From positions 1 through 42,221 of the forward strand of contig JAHBXY010000073.1 of NCBI GenBank assembly GCA_019636275.1: a stretch of 42,221 nucleotides of DNA, read 5' to 3'. Positions within the stretch are counted from its first letter, which is position 1, and each line of letters starts with the position of its first letter. The DNA is from Planctomycetota bacterium (GTDB taxonomy: Bacteria > Planctomycetota > J058). The notes beneath the pieces were generated by a model. That model had not been told where the DNA came from. It saw only the letters and a list, made by a program, of their open reading frames with translations, and did not search any database. Below, in pieces: positions 23,166-30,711 of this stretch. The position numbers and the translations under genes are program-made.

Positions 23166-24887
23166 GTGAGCGCGCCCGAGCCCCCGACCTCCGCCGCCGA
23201 CCTGCTGGCCCGCCTGGCGGCCCTGCCCCGGCCGCCGTGGCTGGTGCGCTCGCGCCCGCACCGCCTGCTCCAGCGCGCGGCGGCGGCTGCGCTGCGCGCG
23301 CCCGTGGTCGCGGCGCGCTGGACGAACGCCGCCCGCGCCCGGTTGGCGCCGCCGCCGGCCGGGCGCGTCGACCTGTCGCGCGAGGTGGCGGTGTGCGTGG
23401 CGACCGTCGGCGGGCCGACGTTCGGCCGCGCGATGGCGGCGCTGGAGCGGCAGGACTGCCGCTTCGCCGGGCCCGTCGTCGTGCGCAACGTCGCGCCCTC
23501 GGCGCGCGCGTTCCGGCTGCTCAACGAGCGCTGCCCGACGCCGGTCTACGTGCAGGTGGGCGAGGACATGGTCCTGCGGCCGCACGCCGTGCGCGCCCTG
23601 CACGCGCGCCTGCTCGCCGCCCCGCCGGAGGTCGCCGGCGTGTGCCTGCCGCTGTGGGACACGCACCTCGGGCGCACGGTCATGGGCGTGAAGGTCCTGC
23701 GCCGCGACGTGCTCGCGCGCCACGCCTACCGCGAGGTGGCCGGGACCGGCTTCGACCTCGACGCCCGGCTGCGCGCGGCCGGCCACCCGATCCTGGTCGT
23801 GCAGCCGACCGACTTCCTGGGCCGCGTCGTCGATGACGACCCGCACCGGCCGGAGGTCATGGGCGAGCACGTCGTCGAGGGCGCCGCGGCGCTCTTCGAG
23901 CGCTACCGGGCCGTGTTCGCCTACCACCGCGACCACCCCGAGATGAGCTACGCCTGGCGCGACCTCGTGCTCGTCCTCGAGCGCCTCGGGCTCGCCGCGC
24001 GCACGGACGACCCCGACCTGTGGGCCTTGCTCGGGGCGGTCGCCGGCCTCTCTGGCGCCCAGCGGACCGACCGCTCCTACCGCGCCTACCGCGCCCTGCC
24101 CGGGCTGCGCGAGCTGCGGGCGATGATCACGGGCGGCCCCGAGACGCTGGCCCTGGTGGCCACGCCCGGGGCCGCCGAGGTCCTCGCCTGGGCCGCGCGC
24201 GAGCTGGGCACCGTCCGCGCCGTGCGCCTCGTGGCCAGCGGCGACGGCGACGCTCCGGCGCGCGGCCGACGCGGCCCGCGCCCGCGGCTAACCGTGACGG
24301 TCGGGGGCGGCGCTCGGCGACGGCCCCCTCCCGACCTCCCGGGCGCGGCGCTGGAGCTGGTCGTGGCCGACCCCAGCGCATGCGACCCGGGCCCCGTCCC
24401 CGCCGGCGCGCGCGCCCGCGTGCACGTGGCCCGCCCCGACCTCGACGACCCGGCGCGCCGCGCCCGCCTCGAGCGCCTGCTCGAGGCGCTGACGGCGGCG
24501 GGCGCCGAGGTCGAGCTGGCGCACCGCCTGCCCACGCCCGTCGCCGACGACGCCTTCTGGCGCGACGCCTTGACCGACGACGCGCCGGCTGCGCTCGGCG
24601 AGCTCAAGGCCCGCTTCGAGGCCCTGCACCTCCCCGACCCGCTCTCGCGCGCCCCTCGCCCGGGCCGCTGCGACAGCCCCTTCCGCGGGCTGCGCCTCGA
24701 CGCGCAGGGCGACGTCTCGGGCTGCCTCGCCGGCCGGATCCCGCCGGCGCCCGGGCAGGGCAACGTGTTCCGCGACCCGCCCGAGGCGCTCTGGCACGGG
24801 GCGCACCTCTCGGCGCTGCGCGGCGGCCTCACCGGCTCTGCGCCGCGCCGGCCCGAGTGCGTCGGGTGCCACTGGGACCACGCCTGA
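23166..24887 (+). CDS. Glycosyltransferase-like protein with C-terminal SPASM domain and no radical SAM motif
   Basis: A 573-residue protein. Residues about 72-260 look like a GT-A glycosyltransferase: V-A-V-C-V-A-T-V-G-G, then V-Q-V-G-E-D-M-V-L-R-P-H-A-V with an acidic metal site. The C-terminal 75 residues read as a SPASM half: C502, G-L-R-L-D-A-Q-G-D-V-S-G-C520, G-N-V-F-R-D-P-P-E-A-L-W, and C565-x2-C568. That style normally follows a radical SAM core. The C-x3-C-x2-C motif is absent, and residues about 275-495 have no clear identity, possibly a degenerate radical SAM barrel. An iron-sulfur cluster on a glycosyltransferase would be unusual. The GTG lies eight bases behind a TACACT box. Confidence 0.78.
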   Translation: MSAPEPPTSAADLLARLAALPRPPWLVRSRPHRLLQRAAAAALRAPVVAARWTNAARARLAPPPAGRVDLSREVAVCVATVGGPTFGRAMAALERQDCRFAGPVVVRNVAPSARAFRLLNERCPTPVYVQVGEDMVLRPHAVRALHARLLAAPPEVAGVCLPLWDTHLGRTVMGVKVLRRDVLARHAYREVAGTGFDLDARLRAAGHPILVVQPTDFLGRVVDDDPHRPEVMGEHVVEGAAALFERYRAVFAYHRDHPEMSYAWRDLVLVLERLGLAARTDDPDLWALLGAVAGLSGAQRTDRSYRAYRALPGLRELRAMITGGPETLALVATPGAAEVLAWAARELGTVRAVRLVASGDGDAPARGRRGPRPRLTVTVGGGARRRPPPDLPGAALELVVADPSACDPGPVPAGARARVHVARPDLDDPARRARLERLLEALTAAGAEVELAHRLPTPVADDAFWRDALTDDAPAALGELKARFEALHLPDPLSRAPRPGRCDSPFRGLRLDAQGDVSGCLAGRIPPAPGQGNVFRDPPEALWHGAHLSALRGGLTGSAPRRPECVGCHWDHA

Positions 24888-25009
24888 GGGGTGCGATCGA
24901 CGGCTGCGGGCGACGATGCTGACCACGGCGGCGCGCGCGCGGGCGAAGTAGGTCGCTACGTCGTCGCCCGCGCGTCTCGCCGCCGCGGCTCAGCCTCGTC
25001 GCCCTCGCC

Positions 25010-25228
25010 TCACGTGCTGCTCCGATCGAAGGCTGGGCACCAGGACTCGTCGGCGAGCGTCGGCTTCATCGCTCTGAGGTCCACGTGGAGCCGGCCTCGC
25101 TCGCCGCAGACCGGGACGTTGCAGACGCCGCCGTCGCGCTCCATGACCAGGCGCCGGAGCCGCTGCGTCCTGGTCACCTTGCCCGTGCGCAGGTCGTGCA
25201 GTTCGGCGCCCCGCGGGAGGCGCGCCAC
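25010..25228 (-). pseudogene. Degenerate fragment of an HNH endonuclease
   Basis: An open stretch of about 72 residues resembles the C-terminal HNH region of the DUF222/HNH family: R-L-R-R-L-V-M-E-R-D-G-G-V-C, then C-N-V-P-V-C-G-E-R-G-R-L-H-V. The zinc-knuckle Cys pair is kept, but the His-His pair after it has become H-V-D-L and the remaining domain is missing. Nothing upstream supports a full gene; a dispersed repeat overlaps its 5' edge. It is most likely a relic of a mobile or multicopy HNH gene. The rest of the spacer 24888-25272 contains GATCGACGGCTGCGG (24895) shared with 1847 and no other gene. Confidence 0.45.
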
Positions 25229-25276
25229 CGCTCGATCTGCTCGCTTGCGCTCGGATCAAGCAGCGAGCGCGGTCAG
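25222..25276. repeat. Partial copy C of the stop-codon-associated repeat
   Basis: GCGCCACCGCTCGATCTGCT and the following bases match the last third of the 170-180-bp repeat at 28004-28172 and 37548-37727. As in those copies, the edge coincides with the stop codon of a minus-strand gene (25273-25275). A CCGCTCGATC/GATCAAGC-type pairing gives a terminator-like hairpin. Confidence 0.55.
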
Positions 25277-27186
25277 TCCGCCGGGCCGACGACCTGCGCC
25301 AGCCGGGCCATCCAGTAGGCCACCAGGTAGTCGGCCGAGTGGTGGCTCACCGGCGAGGCGCCCTGGTCGCGGTTGGGGAGGTAGGGGACCTCCTTCCACA
25401 CGTAGTTGCCCACGTCCTGCTCGTGGAACGGGGGCATGACGAGGCCGTTCGAGCGGCCCTGGTTCGTCGTCCAGTCGCGCTTCCAGGGCAGGGTCGGAAG
25501 CGGCGAGGGGCAGAAGTCGGCCCGGAGGGTCGGGCGCACGGCGTAGCCCTCGGCGCGCGGGAAGGGGAGCTCGCGCAGGGCCTGGACGGCGTCCGCGGCC
25601 TCGGCCCGCGGGAGCCCGGCGTAGGCGGCCGCCACGAGCGCGTGGAGCGAGCGGCGCGCGGGCGCCAGGCGCGTCGCCGAGCGGCGCAGGCCGGCGTCGA
25701 CCGCCCAGCGGTGCAGCGGCTCGCGCAGGTGGACCGCGAGGCGCTGCTGCACGATCATCGACGTGAGCTCGAGGTGCGTGCCGCTCCAGTCAGCCTGGCC
25801 GAGGTGCATGAGCCCGCCGCCGGCCGCGGCGACGTAGAGCAGGTGGAGCGGGTTGCGGGCGCGGCTGCGGTAGGCGCGGGCGGCCGACGACGAGCCGGTG
25901 AGCAGGGCCACGACGCCGCGGGCCATGAGCGGGTTGCCCGCCTTGAGCAGGTTGCCGCGGGCGACGGGGTGGTGGTCGGCGAGCGCCTCGAGGGCCCGGG
26001 CGTAGTCGGCCCGCAGGGCCGCGTGCGCGGGGCCGCCCAGGGCCTCGCGCGCGGCGACGCCGCCGAGGAGCAGGCCCTTGAACATGTCGTTGTTGCCGCC
26101 GTCCTTCCACTCGAGGCCGGCGAACGGCCCCGCGCCCGCGTGCCAGCGCGGCTCGGGGCCGCGCGCGGCGCGGAGGGTGCGGGCGAACTCGGTCGGGCTG
26201 CCGGTGATCGCCATATGGGCGTGGAGCCCGCGCACGGTGCGCTCGACGTTCTGCAGGGCGGCGGGGTCGTTCGTCAGCCCGTGGCGCACGGCCTGCGTGA
26301 GGGCGTAGACGCCGGTCCACAGGCAGCCGTCGTTGTCGTCGACCGGCGCCGCCCCGACGCGGAGGAGCAGGGCGCCGCTGGCGTCGGTGAAGCGCAGCGG
26401 CAGCTCCTGGTCGGCCCCCTCGGCCTTGGTCGCGAGCCGCCGGCCGAAGGCGTCGGCCTTGACCTTCGCCTCGACGAGCGCGATCGGGTCGACGACGCGC
26501 TGCACGACGCGCAGGAGGTCGGGGCGGCGGCGCAGGAGGTCCTGGTCGGTGGCGTCGAACACGGCCGAGTGCACGGCGCGCTGGAACTCGGGCCGGCCGG
26601 TGAACGGGGCCACCCAGGGCGTGCGATGGAACGAGGCGTAGAGGGCGAACAAGGCGCGGCGCTCGAGGCTCGAGGGGGCGCGGTGCACCGGGCGCGCCTC
26701 GCGCTCGAGGCGCCAGCGGGGCGCCGGGCCGGGCGCCCCGACCCGCGTCCAGGTCTCCGCCGGGTCGACGAACGGCGCCTGACCGAAGAAGCGGCCGGTC
26801 AGGCCGCCGGCGGCCGGGGCGAAGGTCCCGCGCACCGCCATCGGCACGCCGTCGGCCGCCGTGCGCGGCGGCAGGCCGGGCGCCTCGGCGATCCAGCCCA
26901 TGCGGTCGAGGAGGACCTCGACCTCGACCCCCGCGCCGACGTCGCGGGCGCGGCCGCTCCAGGCGGTCGACACGGGGCGGCCCTGATGCGTCCAGGCCGT
27001 GAGCTCCACCTCGCGCGTGAACGCGTAGCCGGCCCCGTCCCAGCGCAGCTCCACGTGGCCCTCGTAGGGGCCGCGCCCGGGCTCGTCGCCGACGACGCGG
27101 AAGACGCCCGCGTGGCCCTGCGCCAGGGCCGGGGCGGCGGAGAGGGCCAGCGCGGCCAGCACGAACCTGGTCACGGACCTGGTCAT
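25273..27186 (-). CDS. Secreted protein of unknown function
   Basis: A 637-residue protein with a clear signal peptide (R-F-V-L-A-A-L-A-L-S-A-A-P-A-L-A-Q). The first 150 mature residues appear beta-rich (G-H-V-E-L-R-W-D-G-A-G-Y). From about residue 170 it becomes helical, with W-T-G-V-Y-A-L-T-Q-A-V and G-N-N-D-M-F-K-G-L-L-L-G, in the style of an alpha/alpha toroid, but no catalytic set is recognised. The C-terminus contains Y-V-W-K-E-V-P-Y and S-V... His-rich S-H-H-S-A-D-Y-like positions near the end that could bind metal. Its ATG overlaps the stop of the lipoprotein gene (ATGA), so both are co-expressed and may act together at the cell surface. Confidence 0.72.
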   Translation of the reverse strand: MTRSVTRFVLAALALSAAPALAQGHAGVFRVVGDEPGRGPYEGHVELRWDGAGYAFTREVELTAWTHQGRPVSTAWSGRARDVGAGVEVEVLLDRMGWIAEAPGLPPRTAADGVPMAVRGTFAPAAGGLTGRFFGQAPFVDPAETWTRVGAPGPAPRWRLEREARPVHRAPSSLERRALFALYASFHRTPWVAPFTGRPEFQRAVHSAVFDATDQDLLRRRPDLLRVVQRVVDPIALVEAKVKADAFGRRLATKAEGADQELPLRFTDASGALLLRVGAAPVDDNDGCLWTGVYALTQAVRHGLTNDPAALQNVERTVRGLHAHMAITGSPTEFARTLRAARGPEPRWHAGAGPFAGLEWKDGGNNDMFKGLLLGGVAAREALGGPAHAALRADYARALEALADHHPVARGNLLKAGNPLMARGVVALLTGSSSAARAYRSRARNPLHLLYVAAAGGGLMHLGQADWSGTHLELTSMIVQQRLAVHLREPLHRWAVDAGLRRSATRLAPARRSLHALVAAAYAGLPRAEAADAVQALRELPFPRAEGYAVRPTLRADFCPSPLPTLPWKRDWTTNQGRSNGLVMPPFHEQDVGNYVWKEVPYLPNRDQGASPVSHHSADYLVAYWMARLAQVVGPAD

Positions 27187-27887
27187 CGGTCGAGCTCCTC
27201 GTCATCGACGCCCAGGAGCGCCTCGCGGAAGCGCTGCTCGGCGTCCGGGTCCTCGCCCAGCCGCACCTCGAGCGCGACCCGCTCGCCGGCGACGAGGCGC
27301 ACGTCGACCGCCGCGTGCCGCCGGCCGTCGGCGGACTCGATCAGCAGGGTGTGCGCGCCGGCGGGCAGCCGCGCGGCGCGGAGGAGGCCGTCAGAACCGG
27401 CGCCGAGCCCGTCGGGCGGCACGGGGACCGGCGCGCCACCGGCATCGAGGACGAGCGCGACGGCGTCGACCTCGGGGCCGCCGCCCGGGGCGAGGGCCCG
27501 GACCTCGACGACCGCCTCCGGCGCGAGGTCGAGCGCCTCGACGCCCAGCGCGGCCCGGGCGAGGGCGTGGCCGGGGGCGGAGACGATCAGCTCCGTCGGG
27601 CGCGGCAGGTCCGGCTCGACGACCCAGACGAACGACCCGTCGGGCTCGAGGTCGACTGTGCCCACGATCGCGGCGGCGTGGCCCAGGAGGCCCCCGCCGG
27701 GCACGACGGCCTCCGGCGCGACGAGGTGCACCACGGCGCCGGCCGGGGCGCCGGCGAGGCGCCCCGTGATCACCGGCGCCGCCGCGGCGGACCCCGGCGC
27801 GACCTGGGCCGGCGAACCGCCGCCGCCGCCGCAGGCGGCGAGGGAGGGGACGAGGGCGAGGGCGAGCCAGGCGCGGGTCCTGGGCAT
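27183..27887 (-). CDS. Lipoprotein with carboxypeptidase-regulatory-like beta domains
   Basis: The 234-residue protein starts with a lipoprotein signal (L-A-L-A-L-V-P-S-L-A-A-C, lipidated Cys at 19) followed by a Gly tract. The mature part has two beta-sandwich-like stretches with P-A-G-A-V-V-H-L-V-A-P and L-P-A-G-A-H-T-L-L-I-E-S-A-D-G, similar to carboxypeptidase regulatory-like repeats that act as structural or binding modules. GGAGG precedes the ATG by five bases. It overlaps the following secreted-protein gene by 4 bases and is probably its membrane-anchored partner. The spacer upstream (27888-28168) holds a dispersed repeat and no gene. Confidence 0.75.
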   Translation of the reverse strand: MPRTRAWLALALVPSLAACGGGGGSPAQVAPGSAAAAPVITGRLAGAPAGAVVHLVAPEAVVPGGGLLGHAAAIVGTVDLEPDGSFVWVVEPDLPRPTELIVSAPGHALARAALGVEALDLAPEAVVEVRALAPGGGPEVDAVALVLDAGGAPVPVPPDGLGAGSDGLLRAARLPAGAHTLLIESADGRRHAAVDVRLVAGERVALEVRLGEDPDAEQRFREALLGVDDEELDR

Positions 27888-28003
27888 GGAGGCCTCCGCC
27901 AGGCGCTACGCGAGGCGGGTGCCGACGCAAGTCCTCGCCGGCGCGCGCGCGTCCCTGGGAGTGCGACTCGATGCCGCAGGCGCCGACGGGAAGCGGTGGC
28001 CCG

Positions 28004-28172
28004 AGCTCACAGCGGCCGTCGGCTGTTCTGATGTCCACGTCCGGGCGCGCGGCTCGATGCTCCGATCCGCAGTGAGGCACCTGTCGCCCTCGCTCCGGCC
28101 GCTACGCGGCCTCCGCTCGGGGATGGCGCCACCGCTCGATCTGCTCGCAGATCAAGCGGTGAGCGCTGTCAG
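28004..28172. repeat. Dispersed repeat, copy A (169 bp)
   Basis: Nearly identical to 37548-37727; the differences are a few substitutions and three small insertions in the other copy, the largest 9 bases. The right edge overlaps the stop codon of the YchF-like gene (28169-28171). Read from that stop codon, it starts with a hairpin (CCGCTTGATCTGC pairing with AGATCGAGCGG) and contains a second (GGCCGC-GTA-GCGGCC). There is no reading frame with a protein signature. A 3'-end-associated REP-like element or terminator is likely. Confidence 0.7.
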
Positions 28173-29248
28173 CCGCCGTGCCGGAACTCGACGACCTCGC
28201 CGTCCTGCATGACGTACGCCTTGCCCTCGAGGCGGAGCTTGTTCTGGTCCTTGGCGGCCTTCCAGCCGCCGCAGGCCTCGTAGTCGCTCCAGGAGACGAC
28301 CTCGGCGCGGATGAACCCGCGCGCGATGTCGCTGTGGATCACCTTGGCGGCCTCGACGGCGGTGGCGCCCTTGGGGATCGTCCAGGCGCGGACCTCCTTG
28401 GGGCCGGCGGTGAGGAACGACTGCAGGCCGAGGAGCGCGTAGGAGAGGCGGATCACGCGGTCGCGGATCGGCTCGTCGAGGCCGAAGTCGGCCAGGAACG
28501 AGCGCTTGTCGGCCTCGTCGAGCTGCGCGACCTCGGCCTCGAGGCGCGCCTTGATCGGGATCGTCACCTCGTCGACGGGCCCCGATCCGACGTCGGCCGG
28601 CACGGGCGGCAGCCCGAGCGCCGCCGGGTCGGCGTCGTCGTCCATGTTCACGAGGGTGAGGATCGGCTTGAGCGTGAGGAACCCGTAGACCTGGAGCTTC
28701 TTCTGGTCGTCGGCCGGCAGCCCCTTCTTCAGCGGCACCCCCTCCTCGAGGCCGGGGCGGATGCGCTGGAAGAGCGCCAGCTCCTCCAGCTCCTCCTTCT
28801 GCGTCTTCGAGGGCTTCTTGGACGACTTCTCCAGCTTGTCGATCCGGCGCTCGACCATGGTCAGGTCCTGGACCACGAAGTCGGTGTCGAGGTCCTCGAC
28901 GTCCTTCTTCCAGCTCTCGGCGGTGATCGCCCGCTCCTTGGGGTGCGGCACGGCCTCGCCCTTGAAGGCGCGGACGACGCGCACGAGCGCCTCCTGCTGG
29001 CGCACCTCGCCGAAGTACTTGTCGCCGCCGTAGGCGGCGAGGTCGACGAACTCCATGCGCGCCGGCGTGACCTTCTTCGGGTCGTAGTCCTTCGTCAGGC
29101 GCTCGAGCCGGGGGTCGGGCACGGCCACCTCGCGCCGGTGCTCCGGGCCGCCGCCCGAGAAGTCGGAGAGCGGCTCGGCCGCGCCGGTGAGCGCGTTGAA
29201 CACGGTGGTCTTGCCCGAGAAGGCCGGGCCGATGATCGCGAGCTTCAC
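28169..29248 (-). CDS. ychF: YchF-like Obg-family NTPase, divergent
   Basis: A 359-residue protein close to the usual YchF length of about 363. The P-loop is I-I-G-P-A-F-S-G-K-T-T, not the G-L-P-N-V-G-K-S-T of typical YchF. V-P-D-P-R-L-E-R-L and P-A-R-M-E-F-V-D-L follow, but the D-x-A-G-L switch is replaced by D-L-A-A-Y. The region matching the base-specificity site reads N-M-D-D-D, as in the ATP-binding YchF group. The C-terminal TGS-like domain is well preserved: R-A-W-T-I-P-K-G-A-T-A, I-H-S-D-I-A-R-G-F-I-R-A-E-V and G-K-A-Y-V-M-Q-D-G-E. YchF binds ribosomes and is redox-responsive. The altered motifs suggest a divergent branch. The GTG overlaps the tatC stop (GTGA). Confidence 0.85.
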   Translation of the reverse strand: MKLAIIGPAFSGKTTVFNALTGAAEPLSDFSGGGPEHRREVAVPDPRLERLTKDYDPKKVTPARMEFVDLAAYGGDKYFGEVRQQEALVRVVRAFKGEAVPHPKERAITAESWKKDVEDLDTDFVVQDLTMVERRIDKLEKSSKKPSKTQKEELEELALFQRIRPGLEEGVPLKKGLPADDQKKLQVYGFLTLKPILTLVNMDDDADPAALGLPPVPADVGSGPVDEVTIPIKARLEAEVAQLDEADKRSFLADFGLDEPIRDRVIRLSYALLGLQSFLTAGPKEVRAWTIPKGATAVEAAKVIHSDIARGFIRAEVVSWSDYEACGGWKAAKDQNKLRLEGKAYVMQDGEVVEFRHGG

Positions 29249-30657
29249 GCGGGGAGCTTCCCTTCGGGTTCGGAGGCGGAGTCTGGCGGGGCGTCCGGGG
29301 GGGGCGCGCCGATCGGGACCGTCCCCTCGGGCGCCGGGCGCGGGCCGAGGCCGAGCGCCGGCGCGGGCGGGGGCGGGTCGGGGTCGGGGTCGCCGGCGAG
29401 CGCCTCGGGCGGGTCGTCGGCGAGCACCTCGGGCGGGTCGTCGGCGAGCACCTCGGGCGGGTCGTCGGCCAGCGGCGTCTCGGGGTAGCGGTCCTCGAGC
29501 GCCGGGGCGTCGTCGGGCGGCGGCGGCGGCGGGGCCTCCTCGCGGCGGCCGACGAGGGCGGCGAGGAAGATCCCCAGCTCGTACAGGCCCAGGAGCGGGA
29601 TCGCCAGGAGCGACTGCGTGACCGGGTCGGGCGGGGTGAGGATGCCCGCGACGATGAACGCCAGCAGGATGCAGTAGCGGCGGTAGTCGCGGAAGTTCTG
29701 GGCCGAGACGAGGCCGATCAGGGCCAGGAAGGTCATGAACAGGGGCAGCTCGAAGATCACGCCGCACACGAGGCTCAGCGTGATCAGGAGCGACATGTAG
29801 CCCTGGATCGAGTACTGCGCGACCGCCACGTCGGCCGGGGCGTACGAGGCGAGGAAGCGCAGGCCGATGGGGATGAGCAGCAGGTAGCCGAAGAGGAAGC
29901 CGGTGAGGAAGGCGCCGTAGCTGAGCGGCCCGAACAGCCGCACCCACTTGCGCTCGTGCGGGTAGAGGGCGCGCGAGACGAACTTCCACAGCTCCCAGAC
30001 GATGAGCGGCGCGGCCACGAACAGCGCGGCGACGACCGCCAGCTTGATGTAGGTGAGGAACACGTCCGTCGGGTTGAGGCTCTGCAGCTCGGCCTTGGGC
30101 ACCTGCGCGTGCTGGTCGAGGAGCGGGCGCACGTCGCGCGCGACCTCGGCCCGCACCGCCTCGGCCTCGGCGCGGGCGGCGGCGAGGTCGGCCTCGAGGT
30201 CGTCCGCGGCCGCCCCCGCCGGCAGGGCGTCGAACGCCCGCTGCAGGGCCTCGAGCCGCAGGAGCGCCGCCGCCTGCCGGCGCTCGAGCGCCTCGAGCGC
30301 CTCGGCCGAGGTGGGCCGCGCCCGCTCGCGGGCGATCAGCCGGGCGCGCTCGACCTCCTCGACCTTGCGGGCCAGGACGTCGTCGCGCGCGACGGCGTCC
30401 GTCGCCGCCTGGACGCGGTCGGCCTCGAGGCGGGACCGAGCGTCGCGGCCCCTCGCCTCCTCGGCCAGCGAGCGGACCATGCGCTCGTGCGGGAGCTTGG
30501 CCAGCCACATGAGCCGGTCCTGGAAGGCCAGGCAGAACGCCAGCGCCAGGACCACCCACAGGACCGCCTTGAGGACGTGGCGGCGGAGCTCCTCGAGGTG
30601 CTCGCCGATCGACATGGGCTGATCGTCCGGGCGCTCGTCGCTCACCGCCGGGCACAC
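29245..30657 (-). CDS. tatC: TatC twin-arginine translocase subunit with large insert and tail
   Basis: TatC forms the signal-recognising core of the Tat translocase. At 470 residues this one is much longer than the usual 250-260. The typical start I-G-E-H-L-E-E-L-R-R-H-V is at about 17-28, with the first membrane helix at about 27-45. The loop before the second helix, normally about 35 residues, is about 150 here and is an Ala/Glu/Arg-rich coiled coil. Conserved later parts include F-E-L-P-L-F-M and G-I-L-T-P-P-D-P. A cytoplasmic Pro/Asp-rich tail from about 370 holds three 8-residue repeats. No tatA or tatB is adjacent. A TAGACT box lies 12 bases before the GTG; a second GTG four codons later is also possible. 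Overlaps ychF by GTGA. Confidence 0.9.
   Translation of the reverse strand: MCPAVSDERPDDQPMSIGEHLEELRRHVLKAVLWVVLALAFCLAFQDRLMWLAKLPHERMVRSLAEEARGRDARSRLEADRVQAATDAVARDDVLARKVEEVERARLIARERARPTSAEALEALERRQAAALLRLEALQRAFDALPAGAAADDLEADLAAARAEAEAVRAEVARDVRPLLDQHAQVPKAELQSLNPTDVFLTYIKLAVVAALFVAAPLIVWELWKFVSRALYPHERKWVRLFGPLSYGAFLTGFLFGYLLLIPIGLRFLASYAPADVAVAQYSIQGYMSLLITLSLVCGVIFELPLFMTFLALIGLVSAQNFRDYRRYCILLAFIVAGILTPPDPVTQSLLAIPLLGLYELGIFLAALVGRREEAPPPPPPDDAPALEDRYPETPLADDPPEVLADDPPEVLADDPPEALAGDPDPDPPPPAPALGLGPRPAPEGTVPIGAPPPDAPPDSASEPEGKLPA
29397..29468. repeat. Three tandem 24-bp repeats inside the tatC tail
   Basis: Units at 29397-29420, 29421-29444 and 29445-29468 are nearly identical; the first differs by one base. 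They encode an 8-residue repeat of the type A-D-D-P-P-E-V-L. Copy number of such repeats often varies between strains. Confidence 0.8.
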
Positions 30658-30711
30658 TCCGCGGCCGCGAGTCTATCGCGGTCCGCCGCGGCGAGGAGGC
30701 GGAGCGTTCCC

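Noticed and set aside
25010..25228. Functional HNH endonuclease gene.
   Set aside because: The His pair of the active site is lost, the domain is incomplete, and there is no N-terminal part or ribosome binding site.
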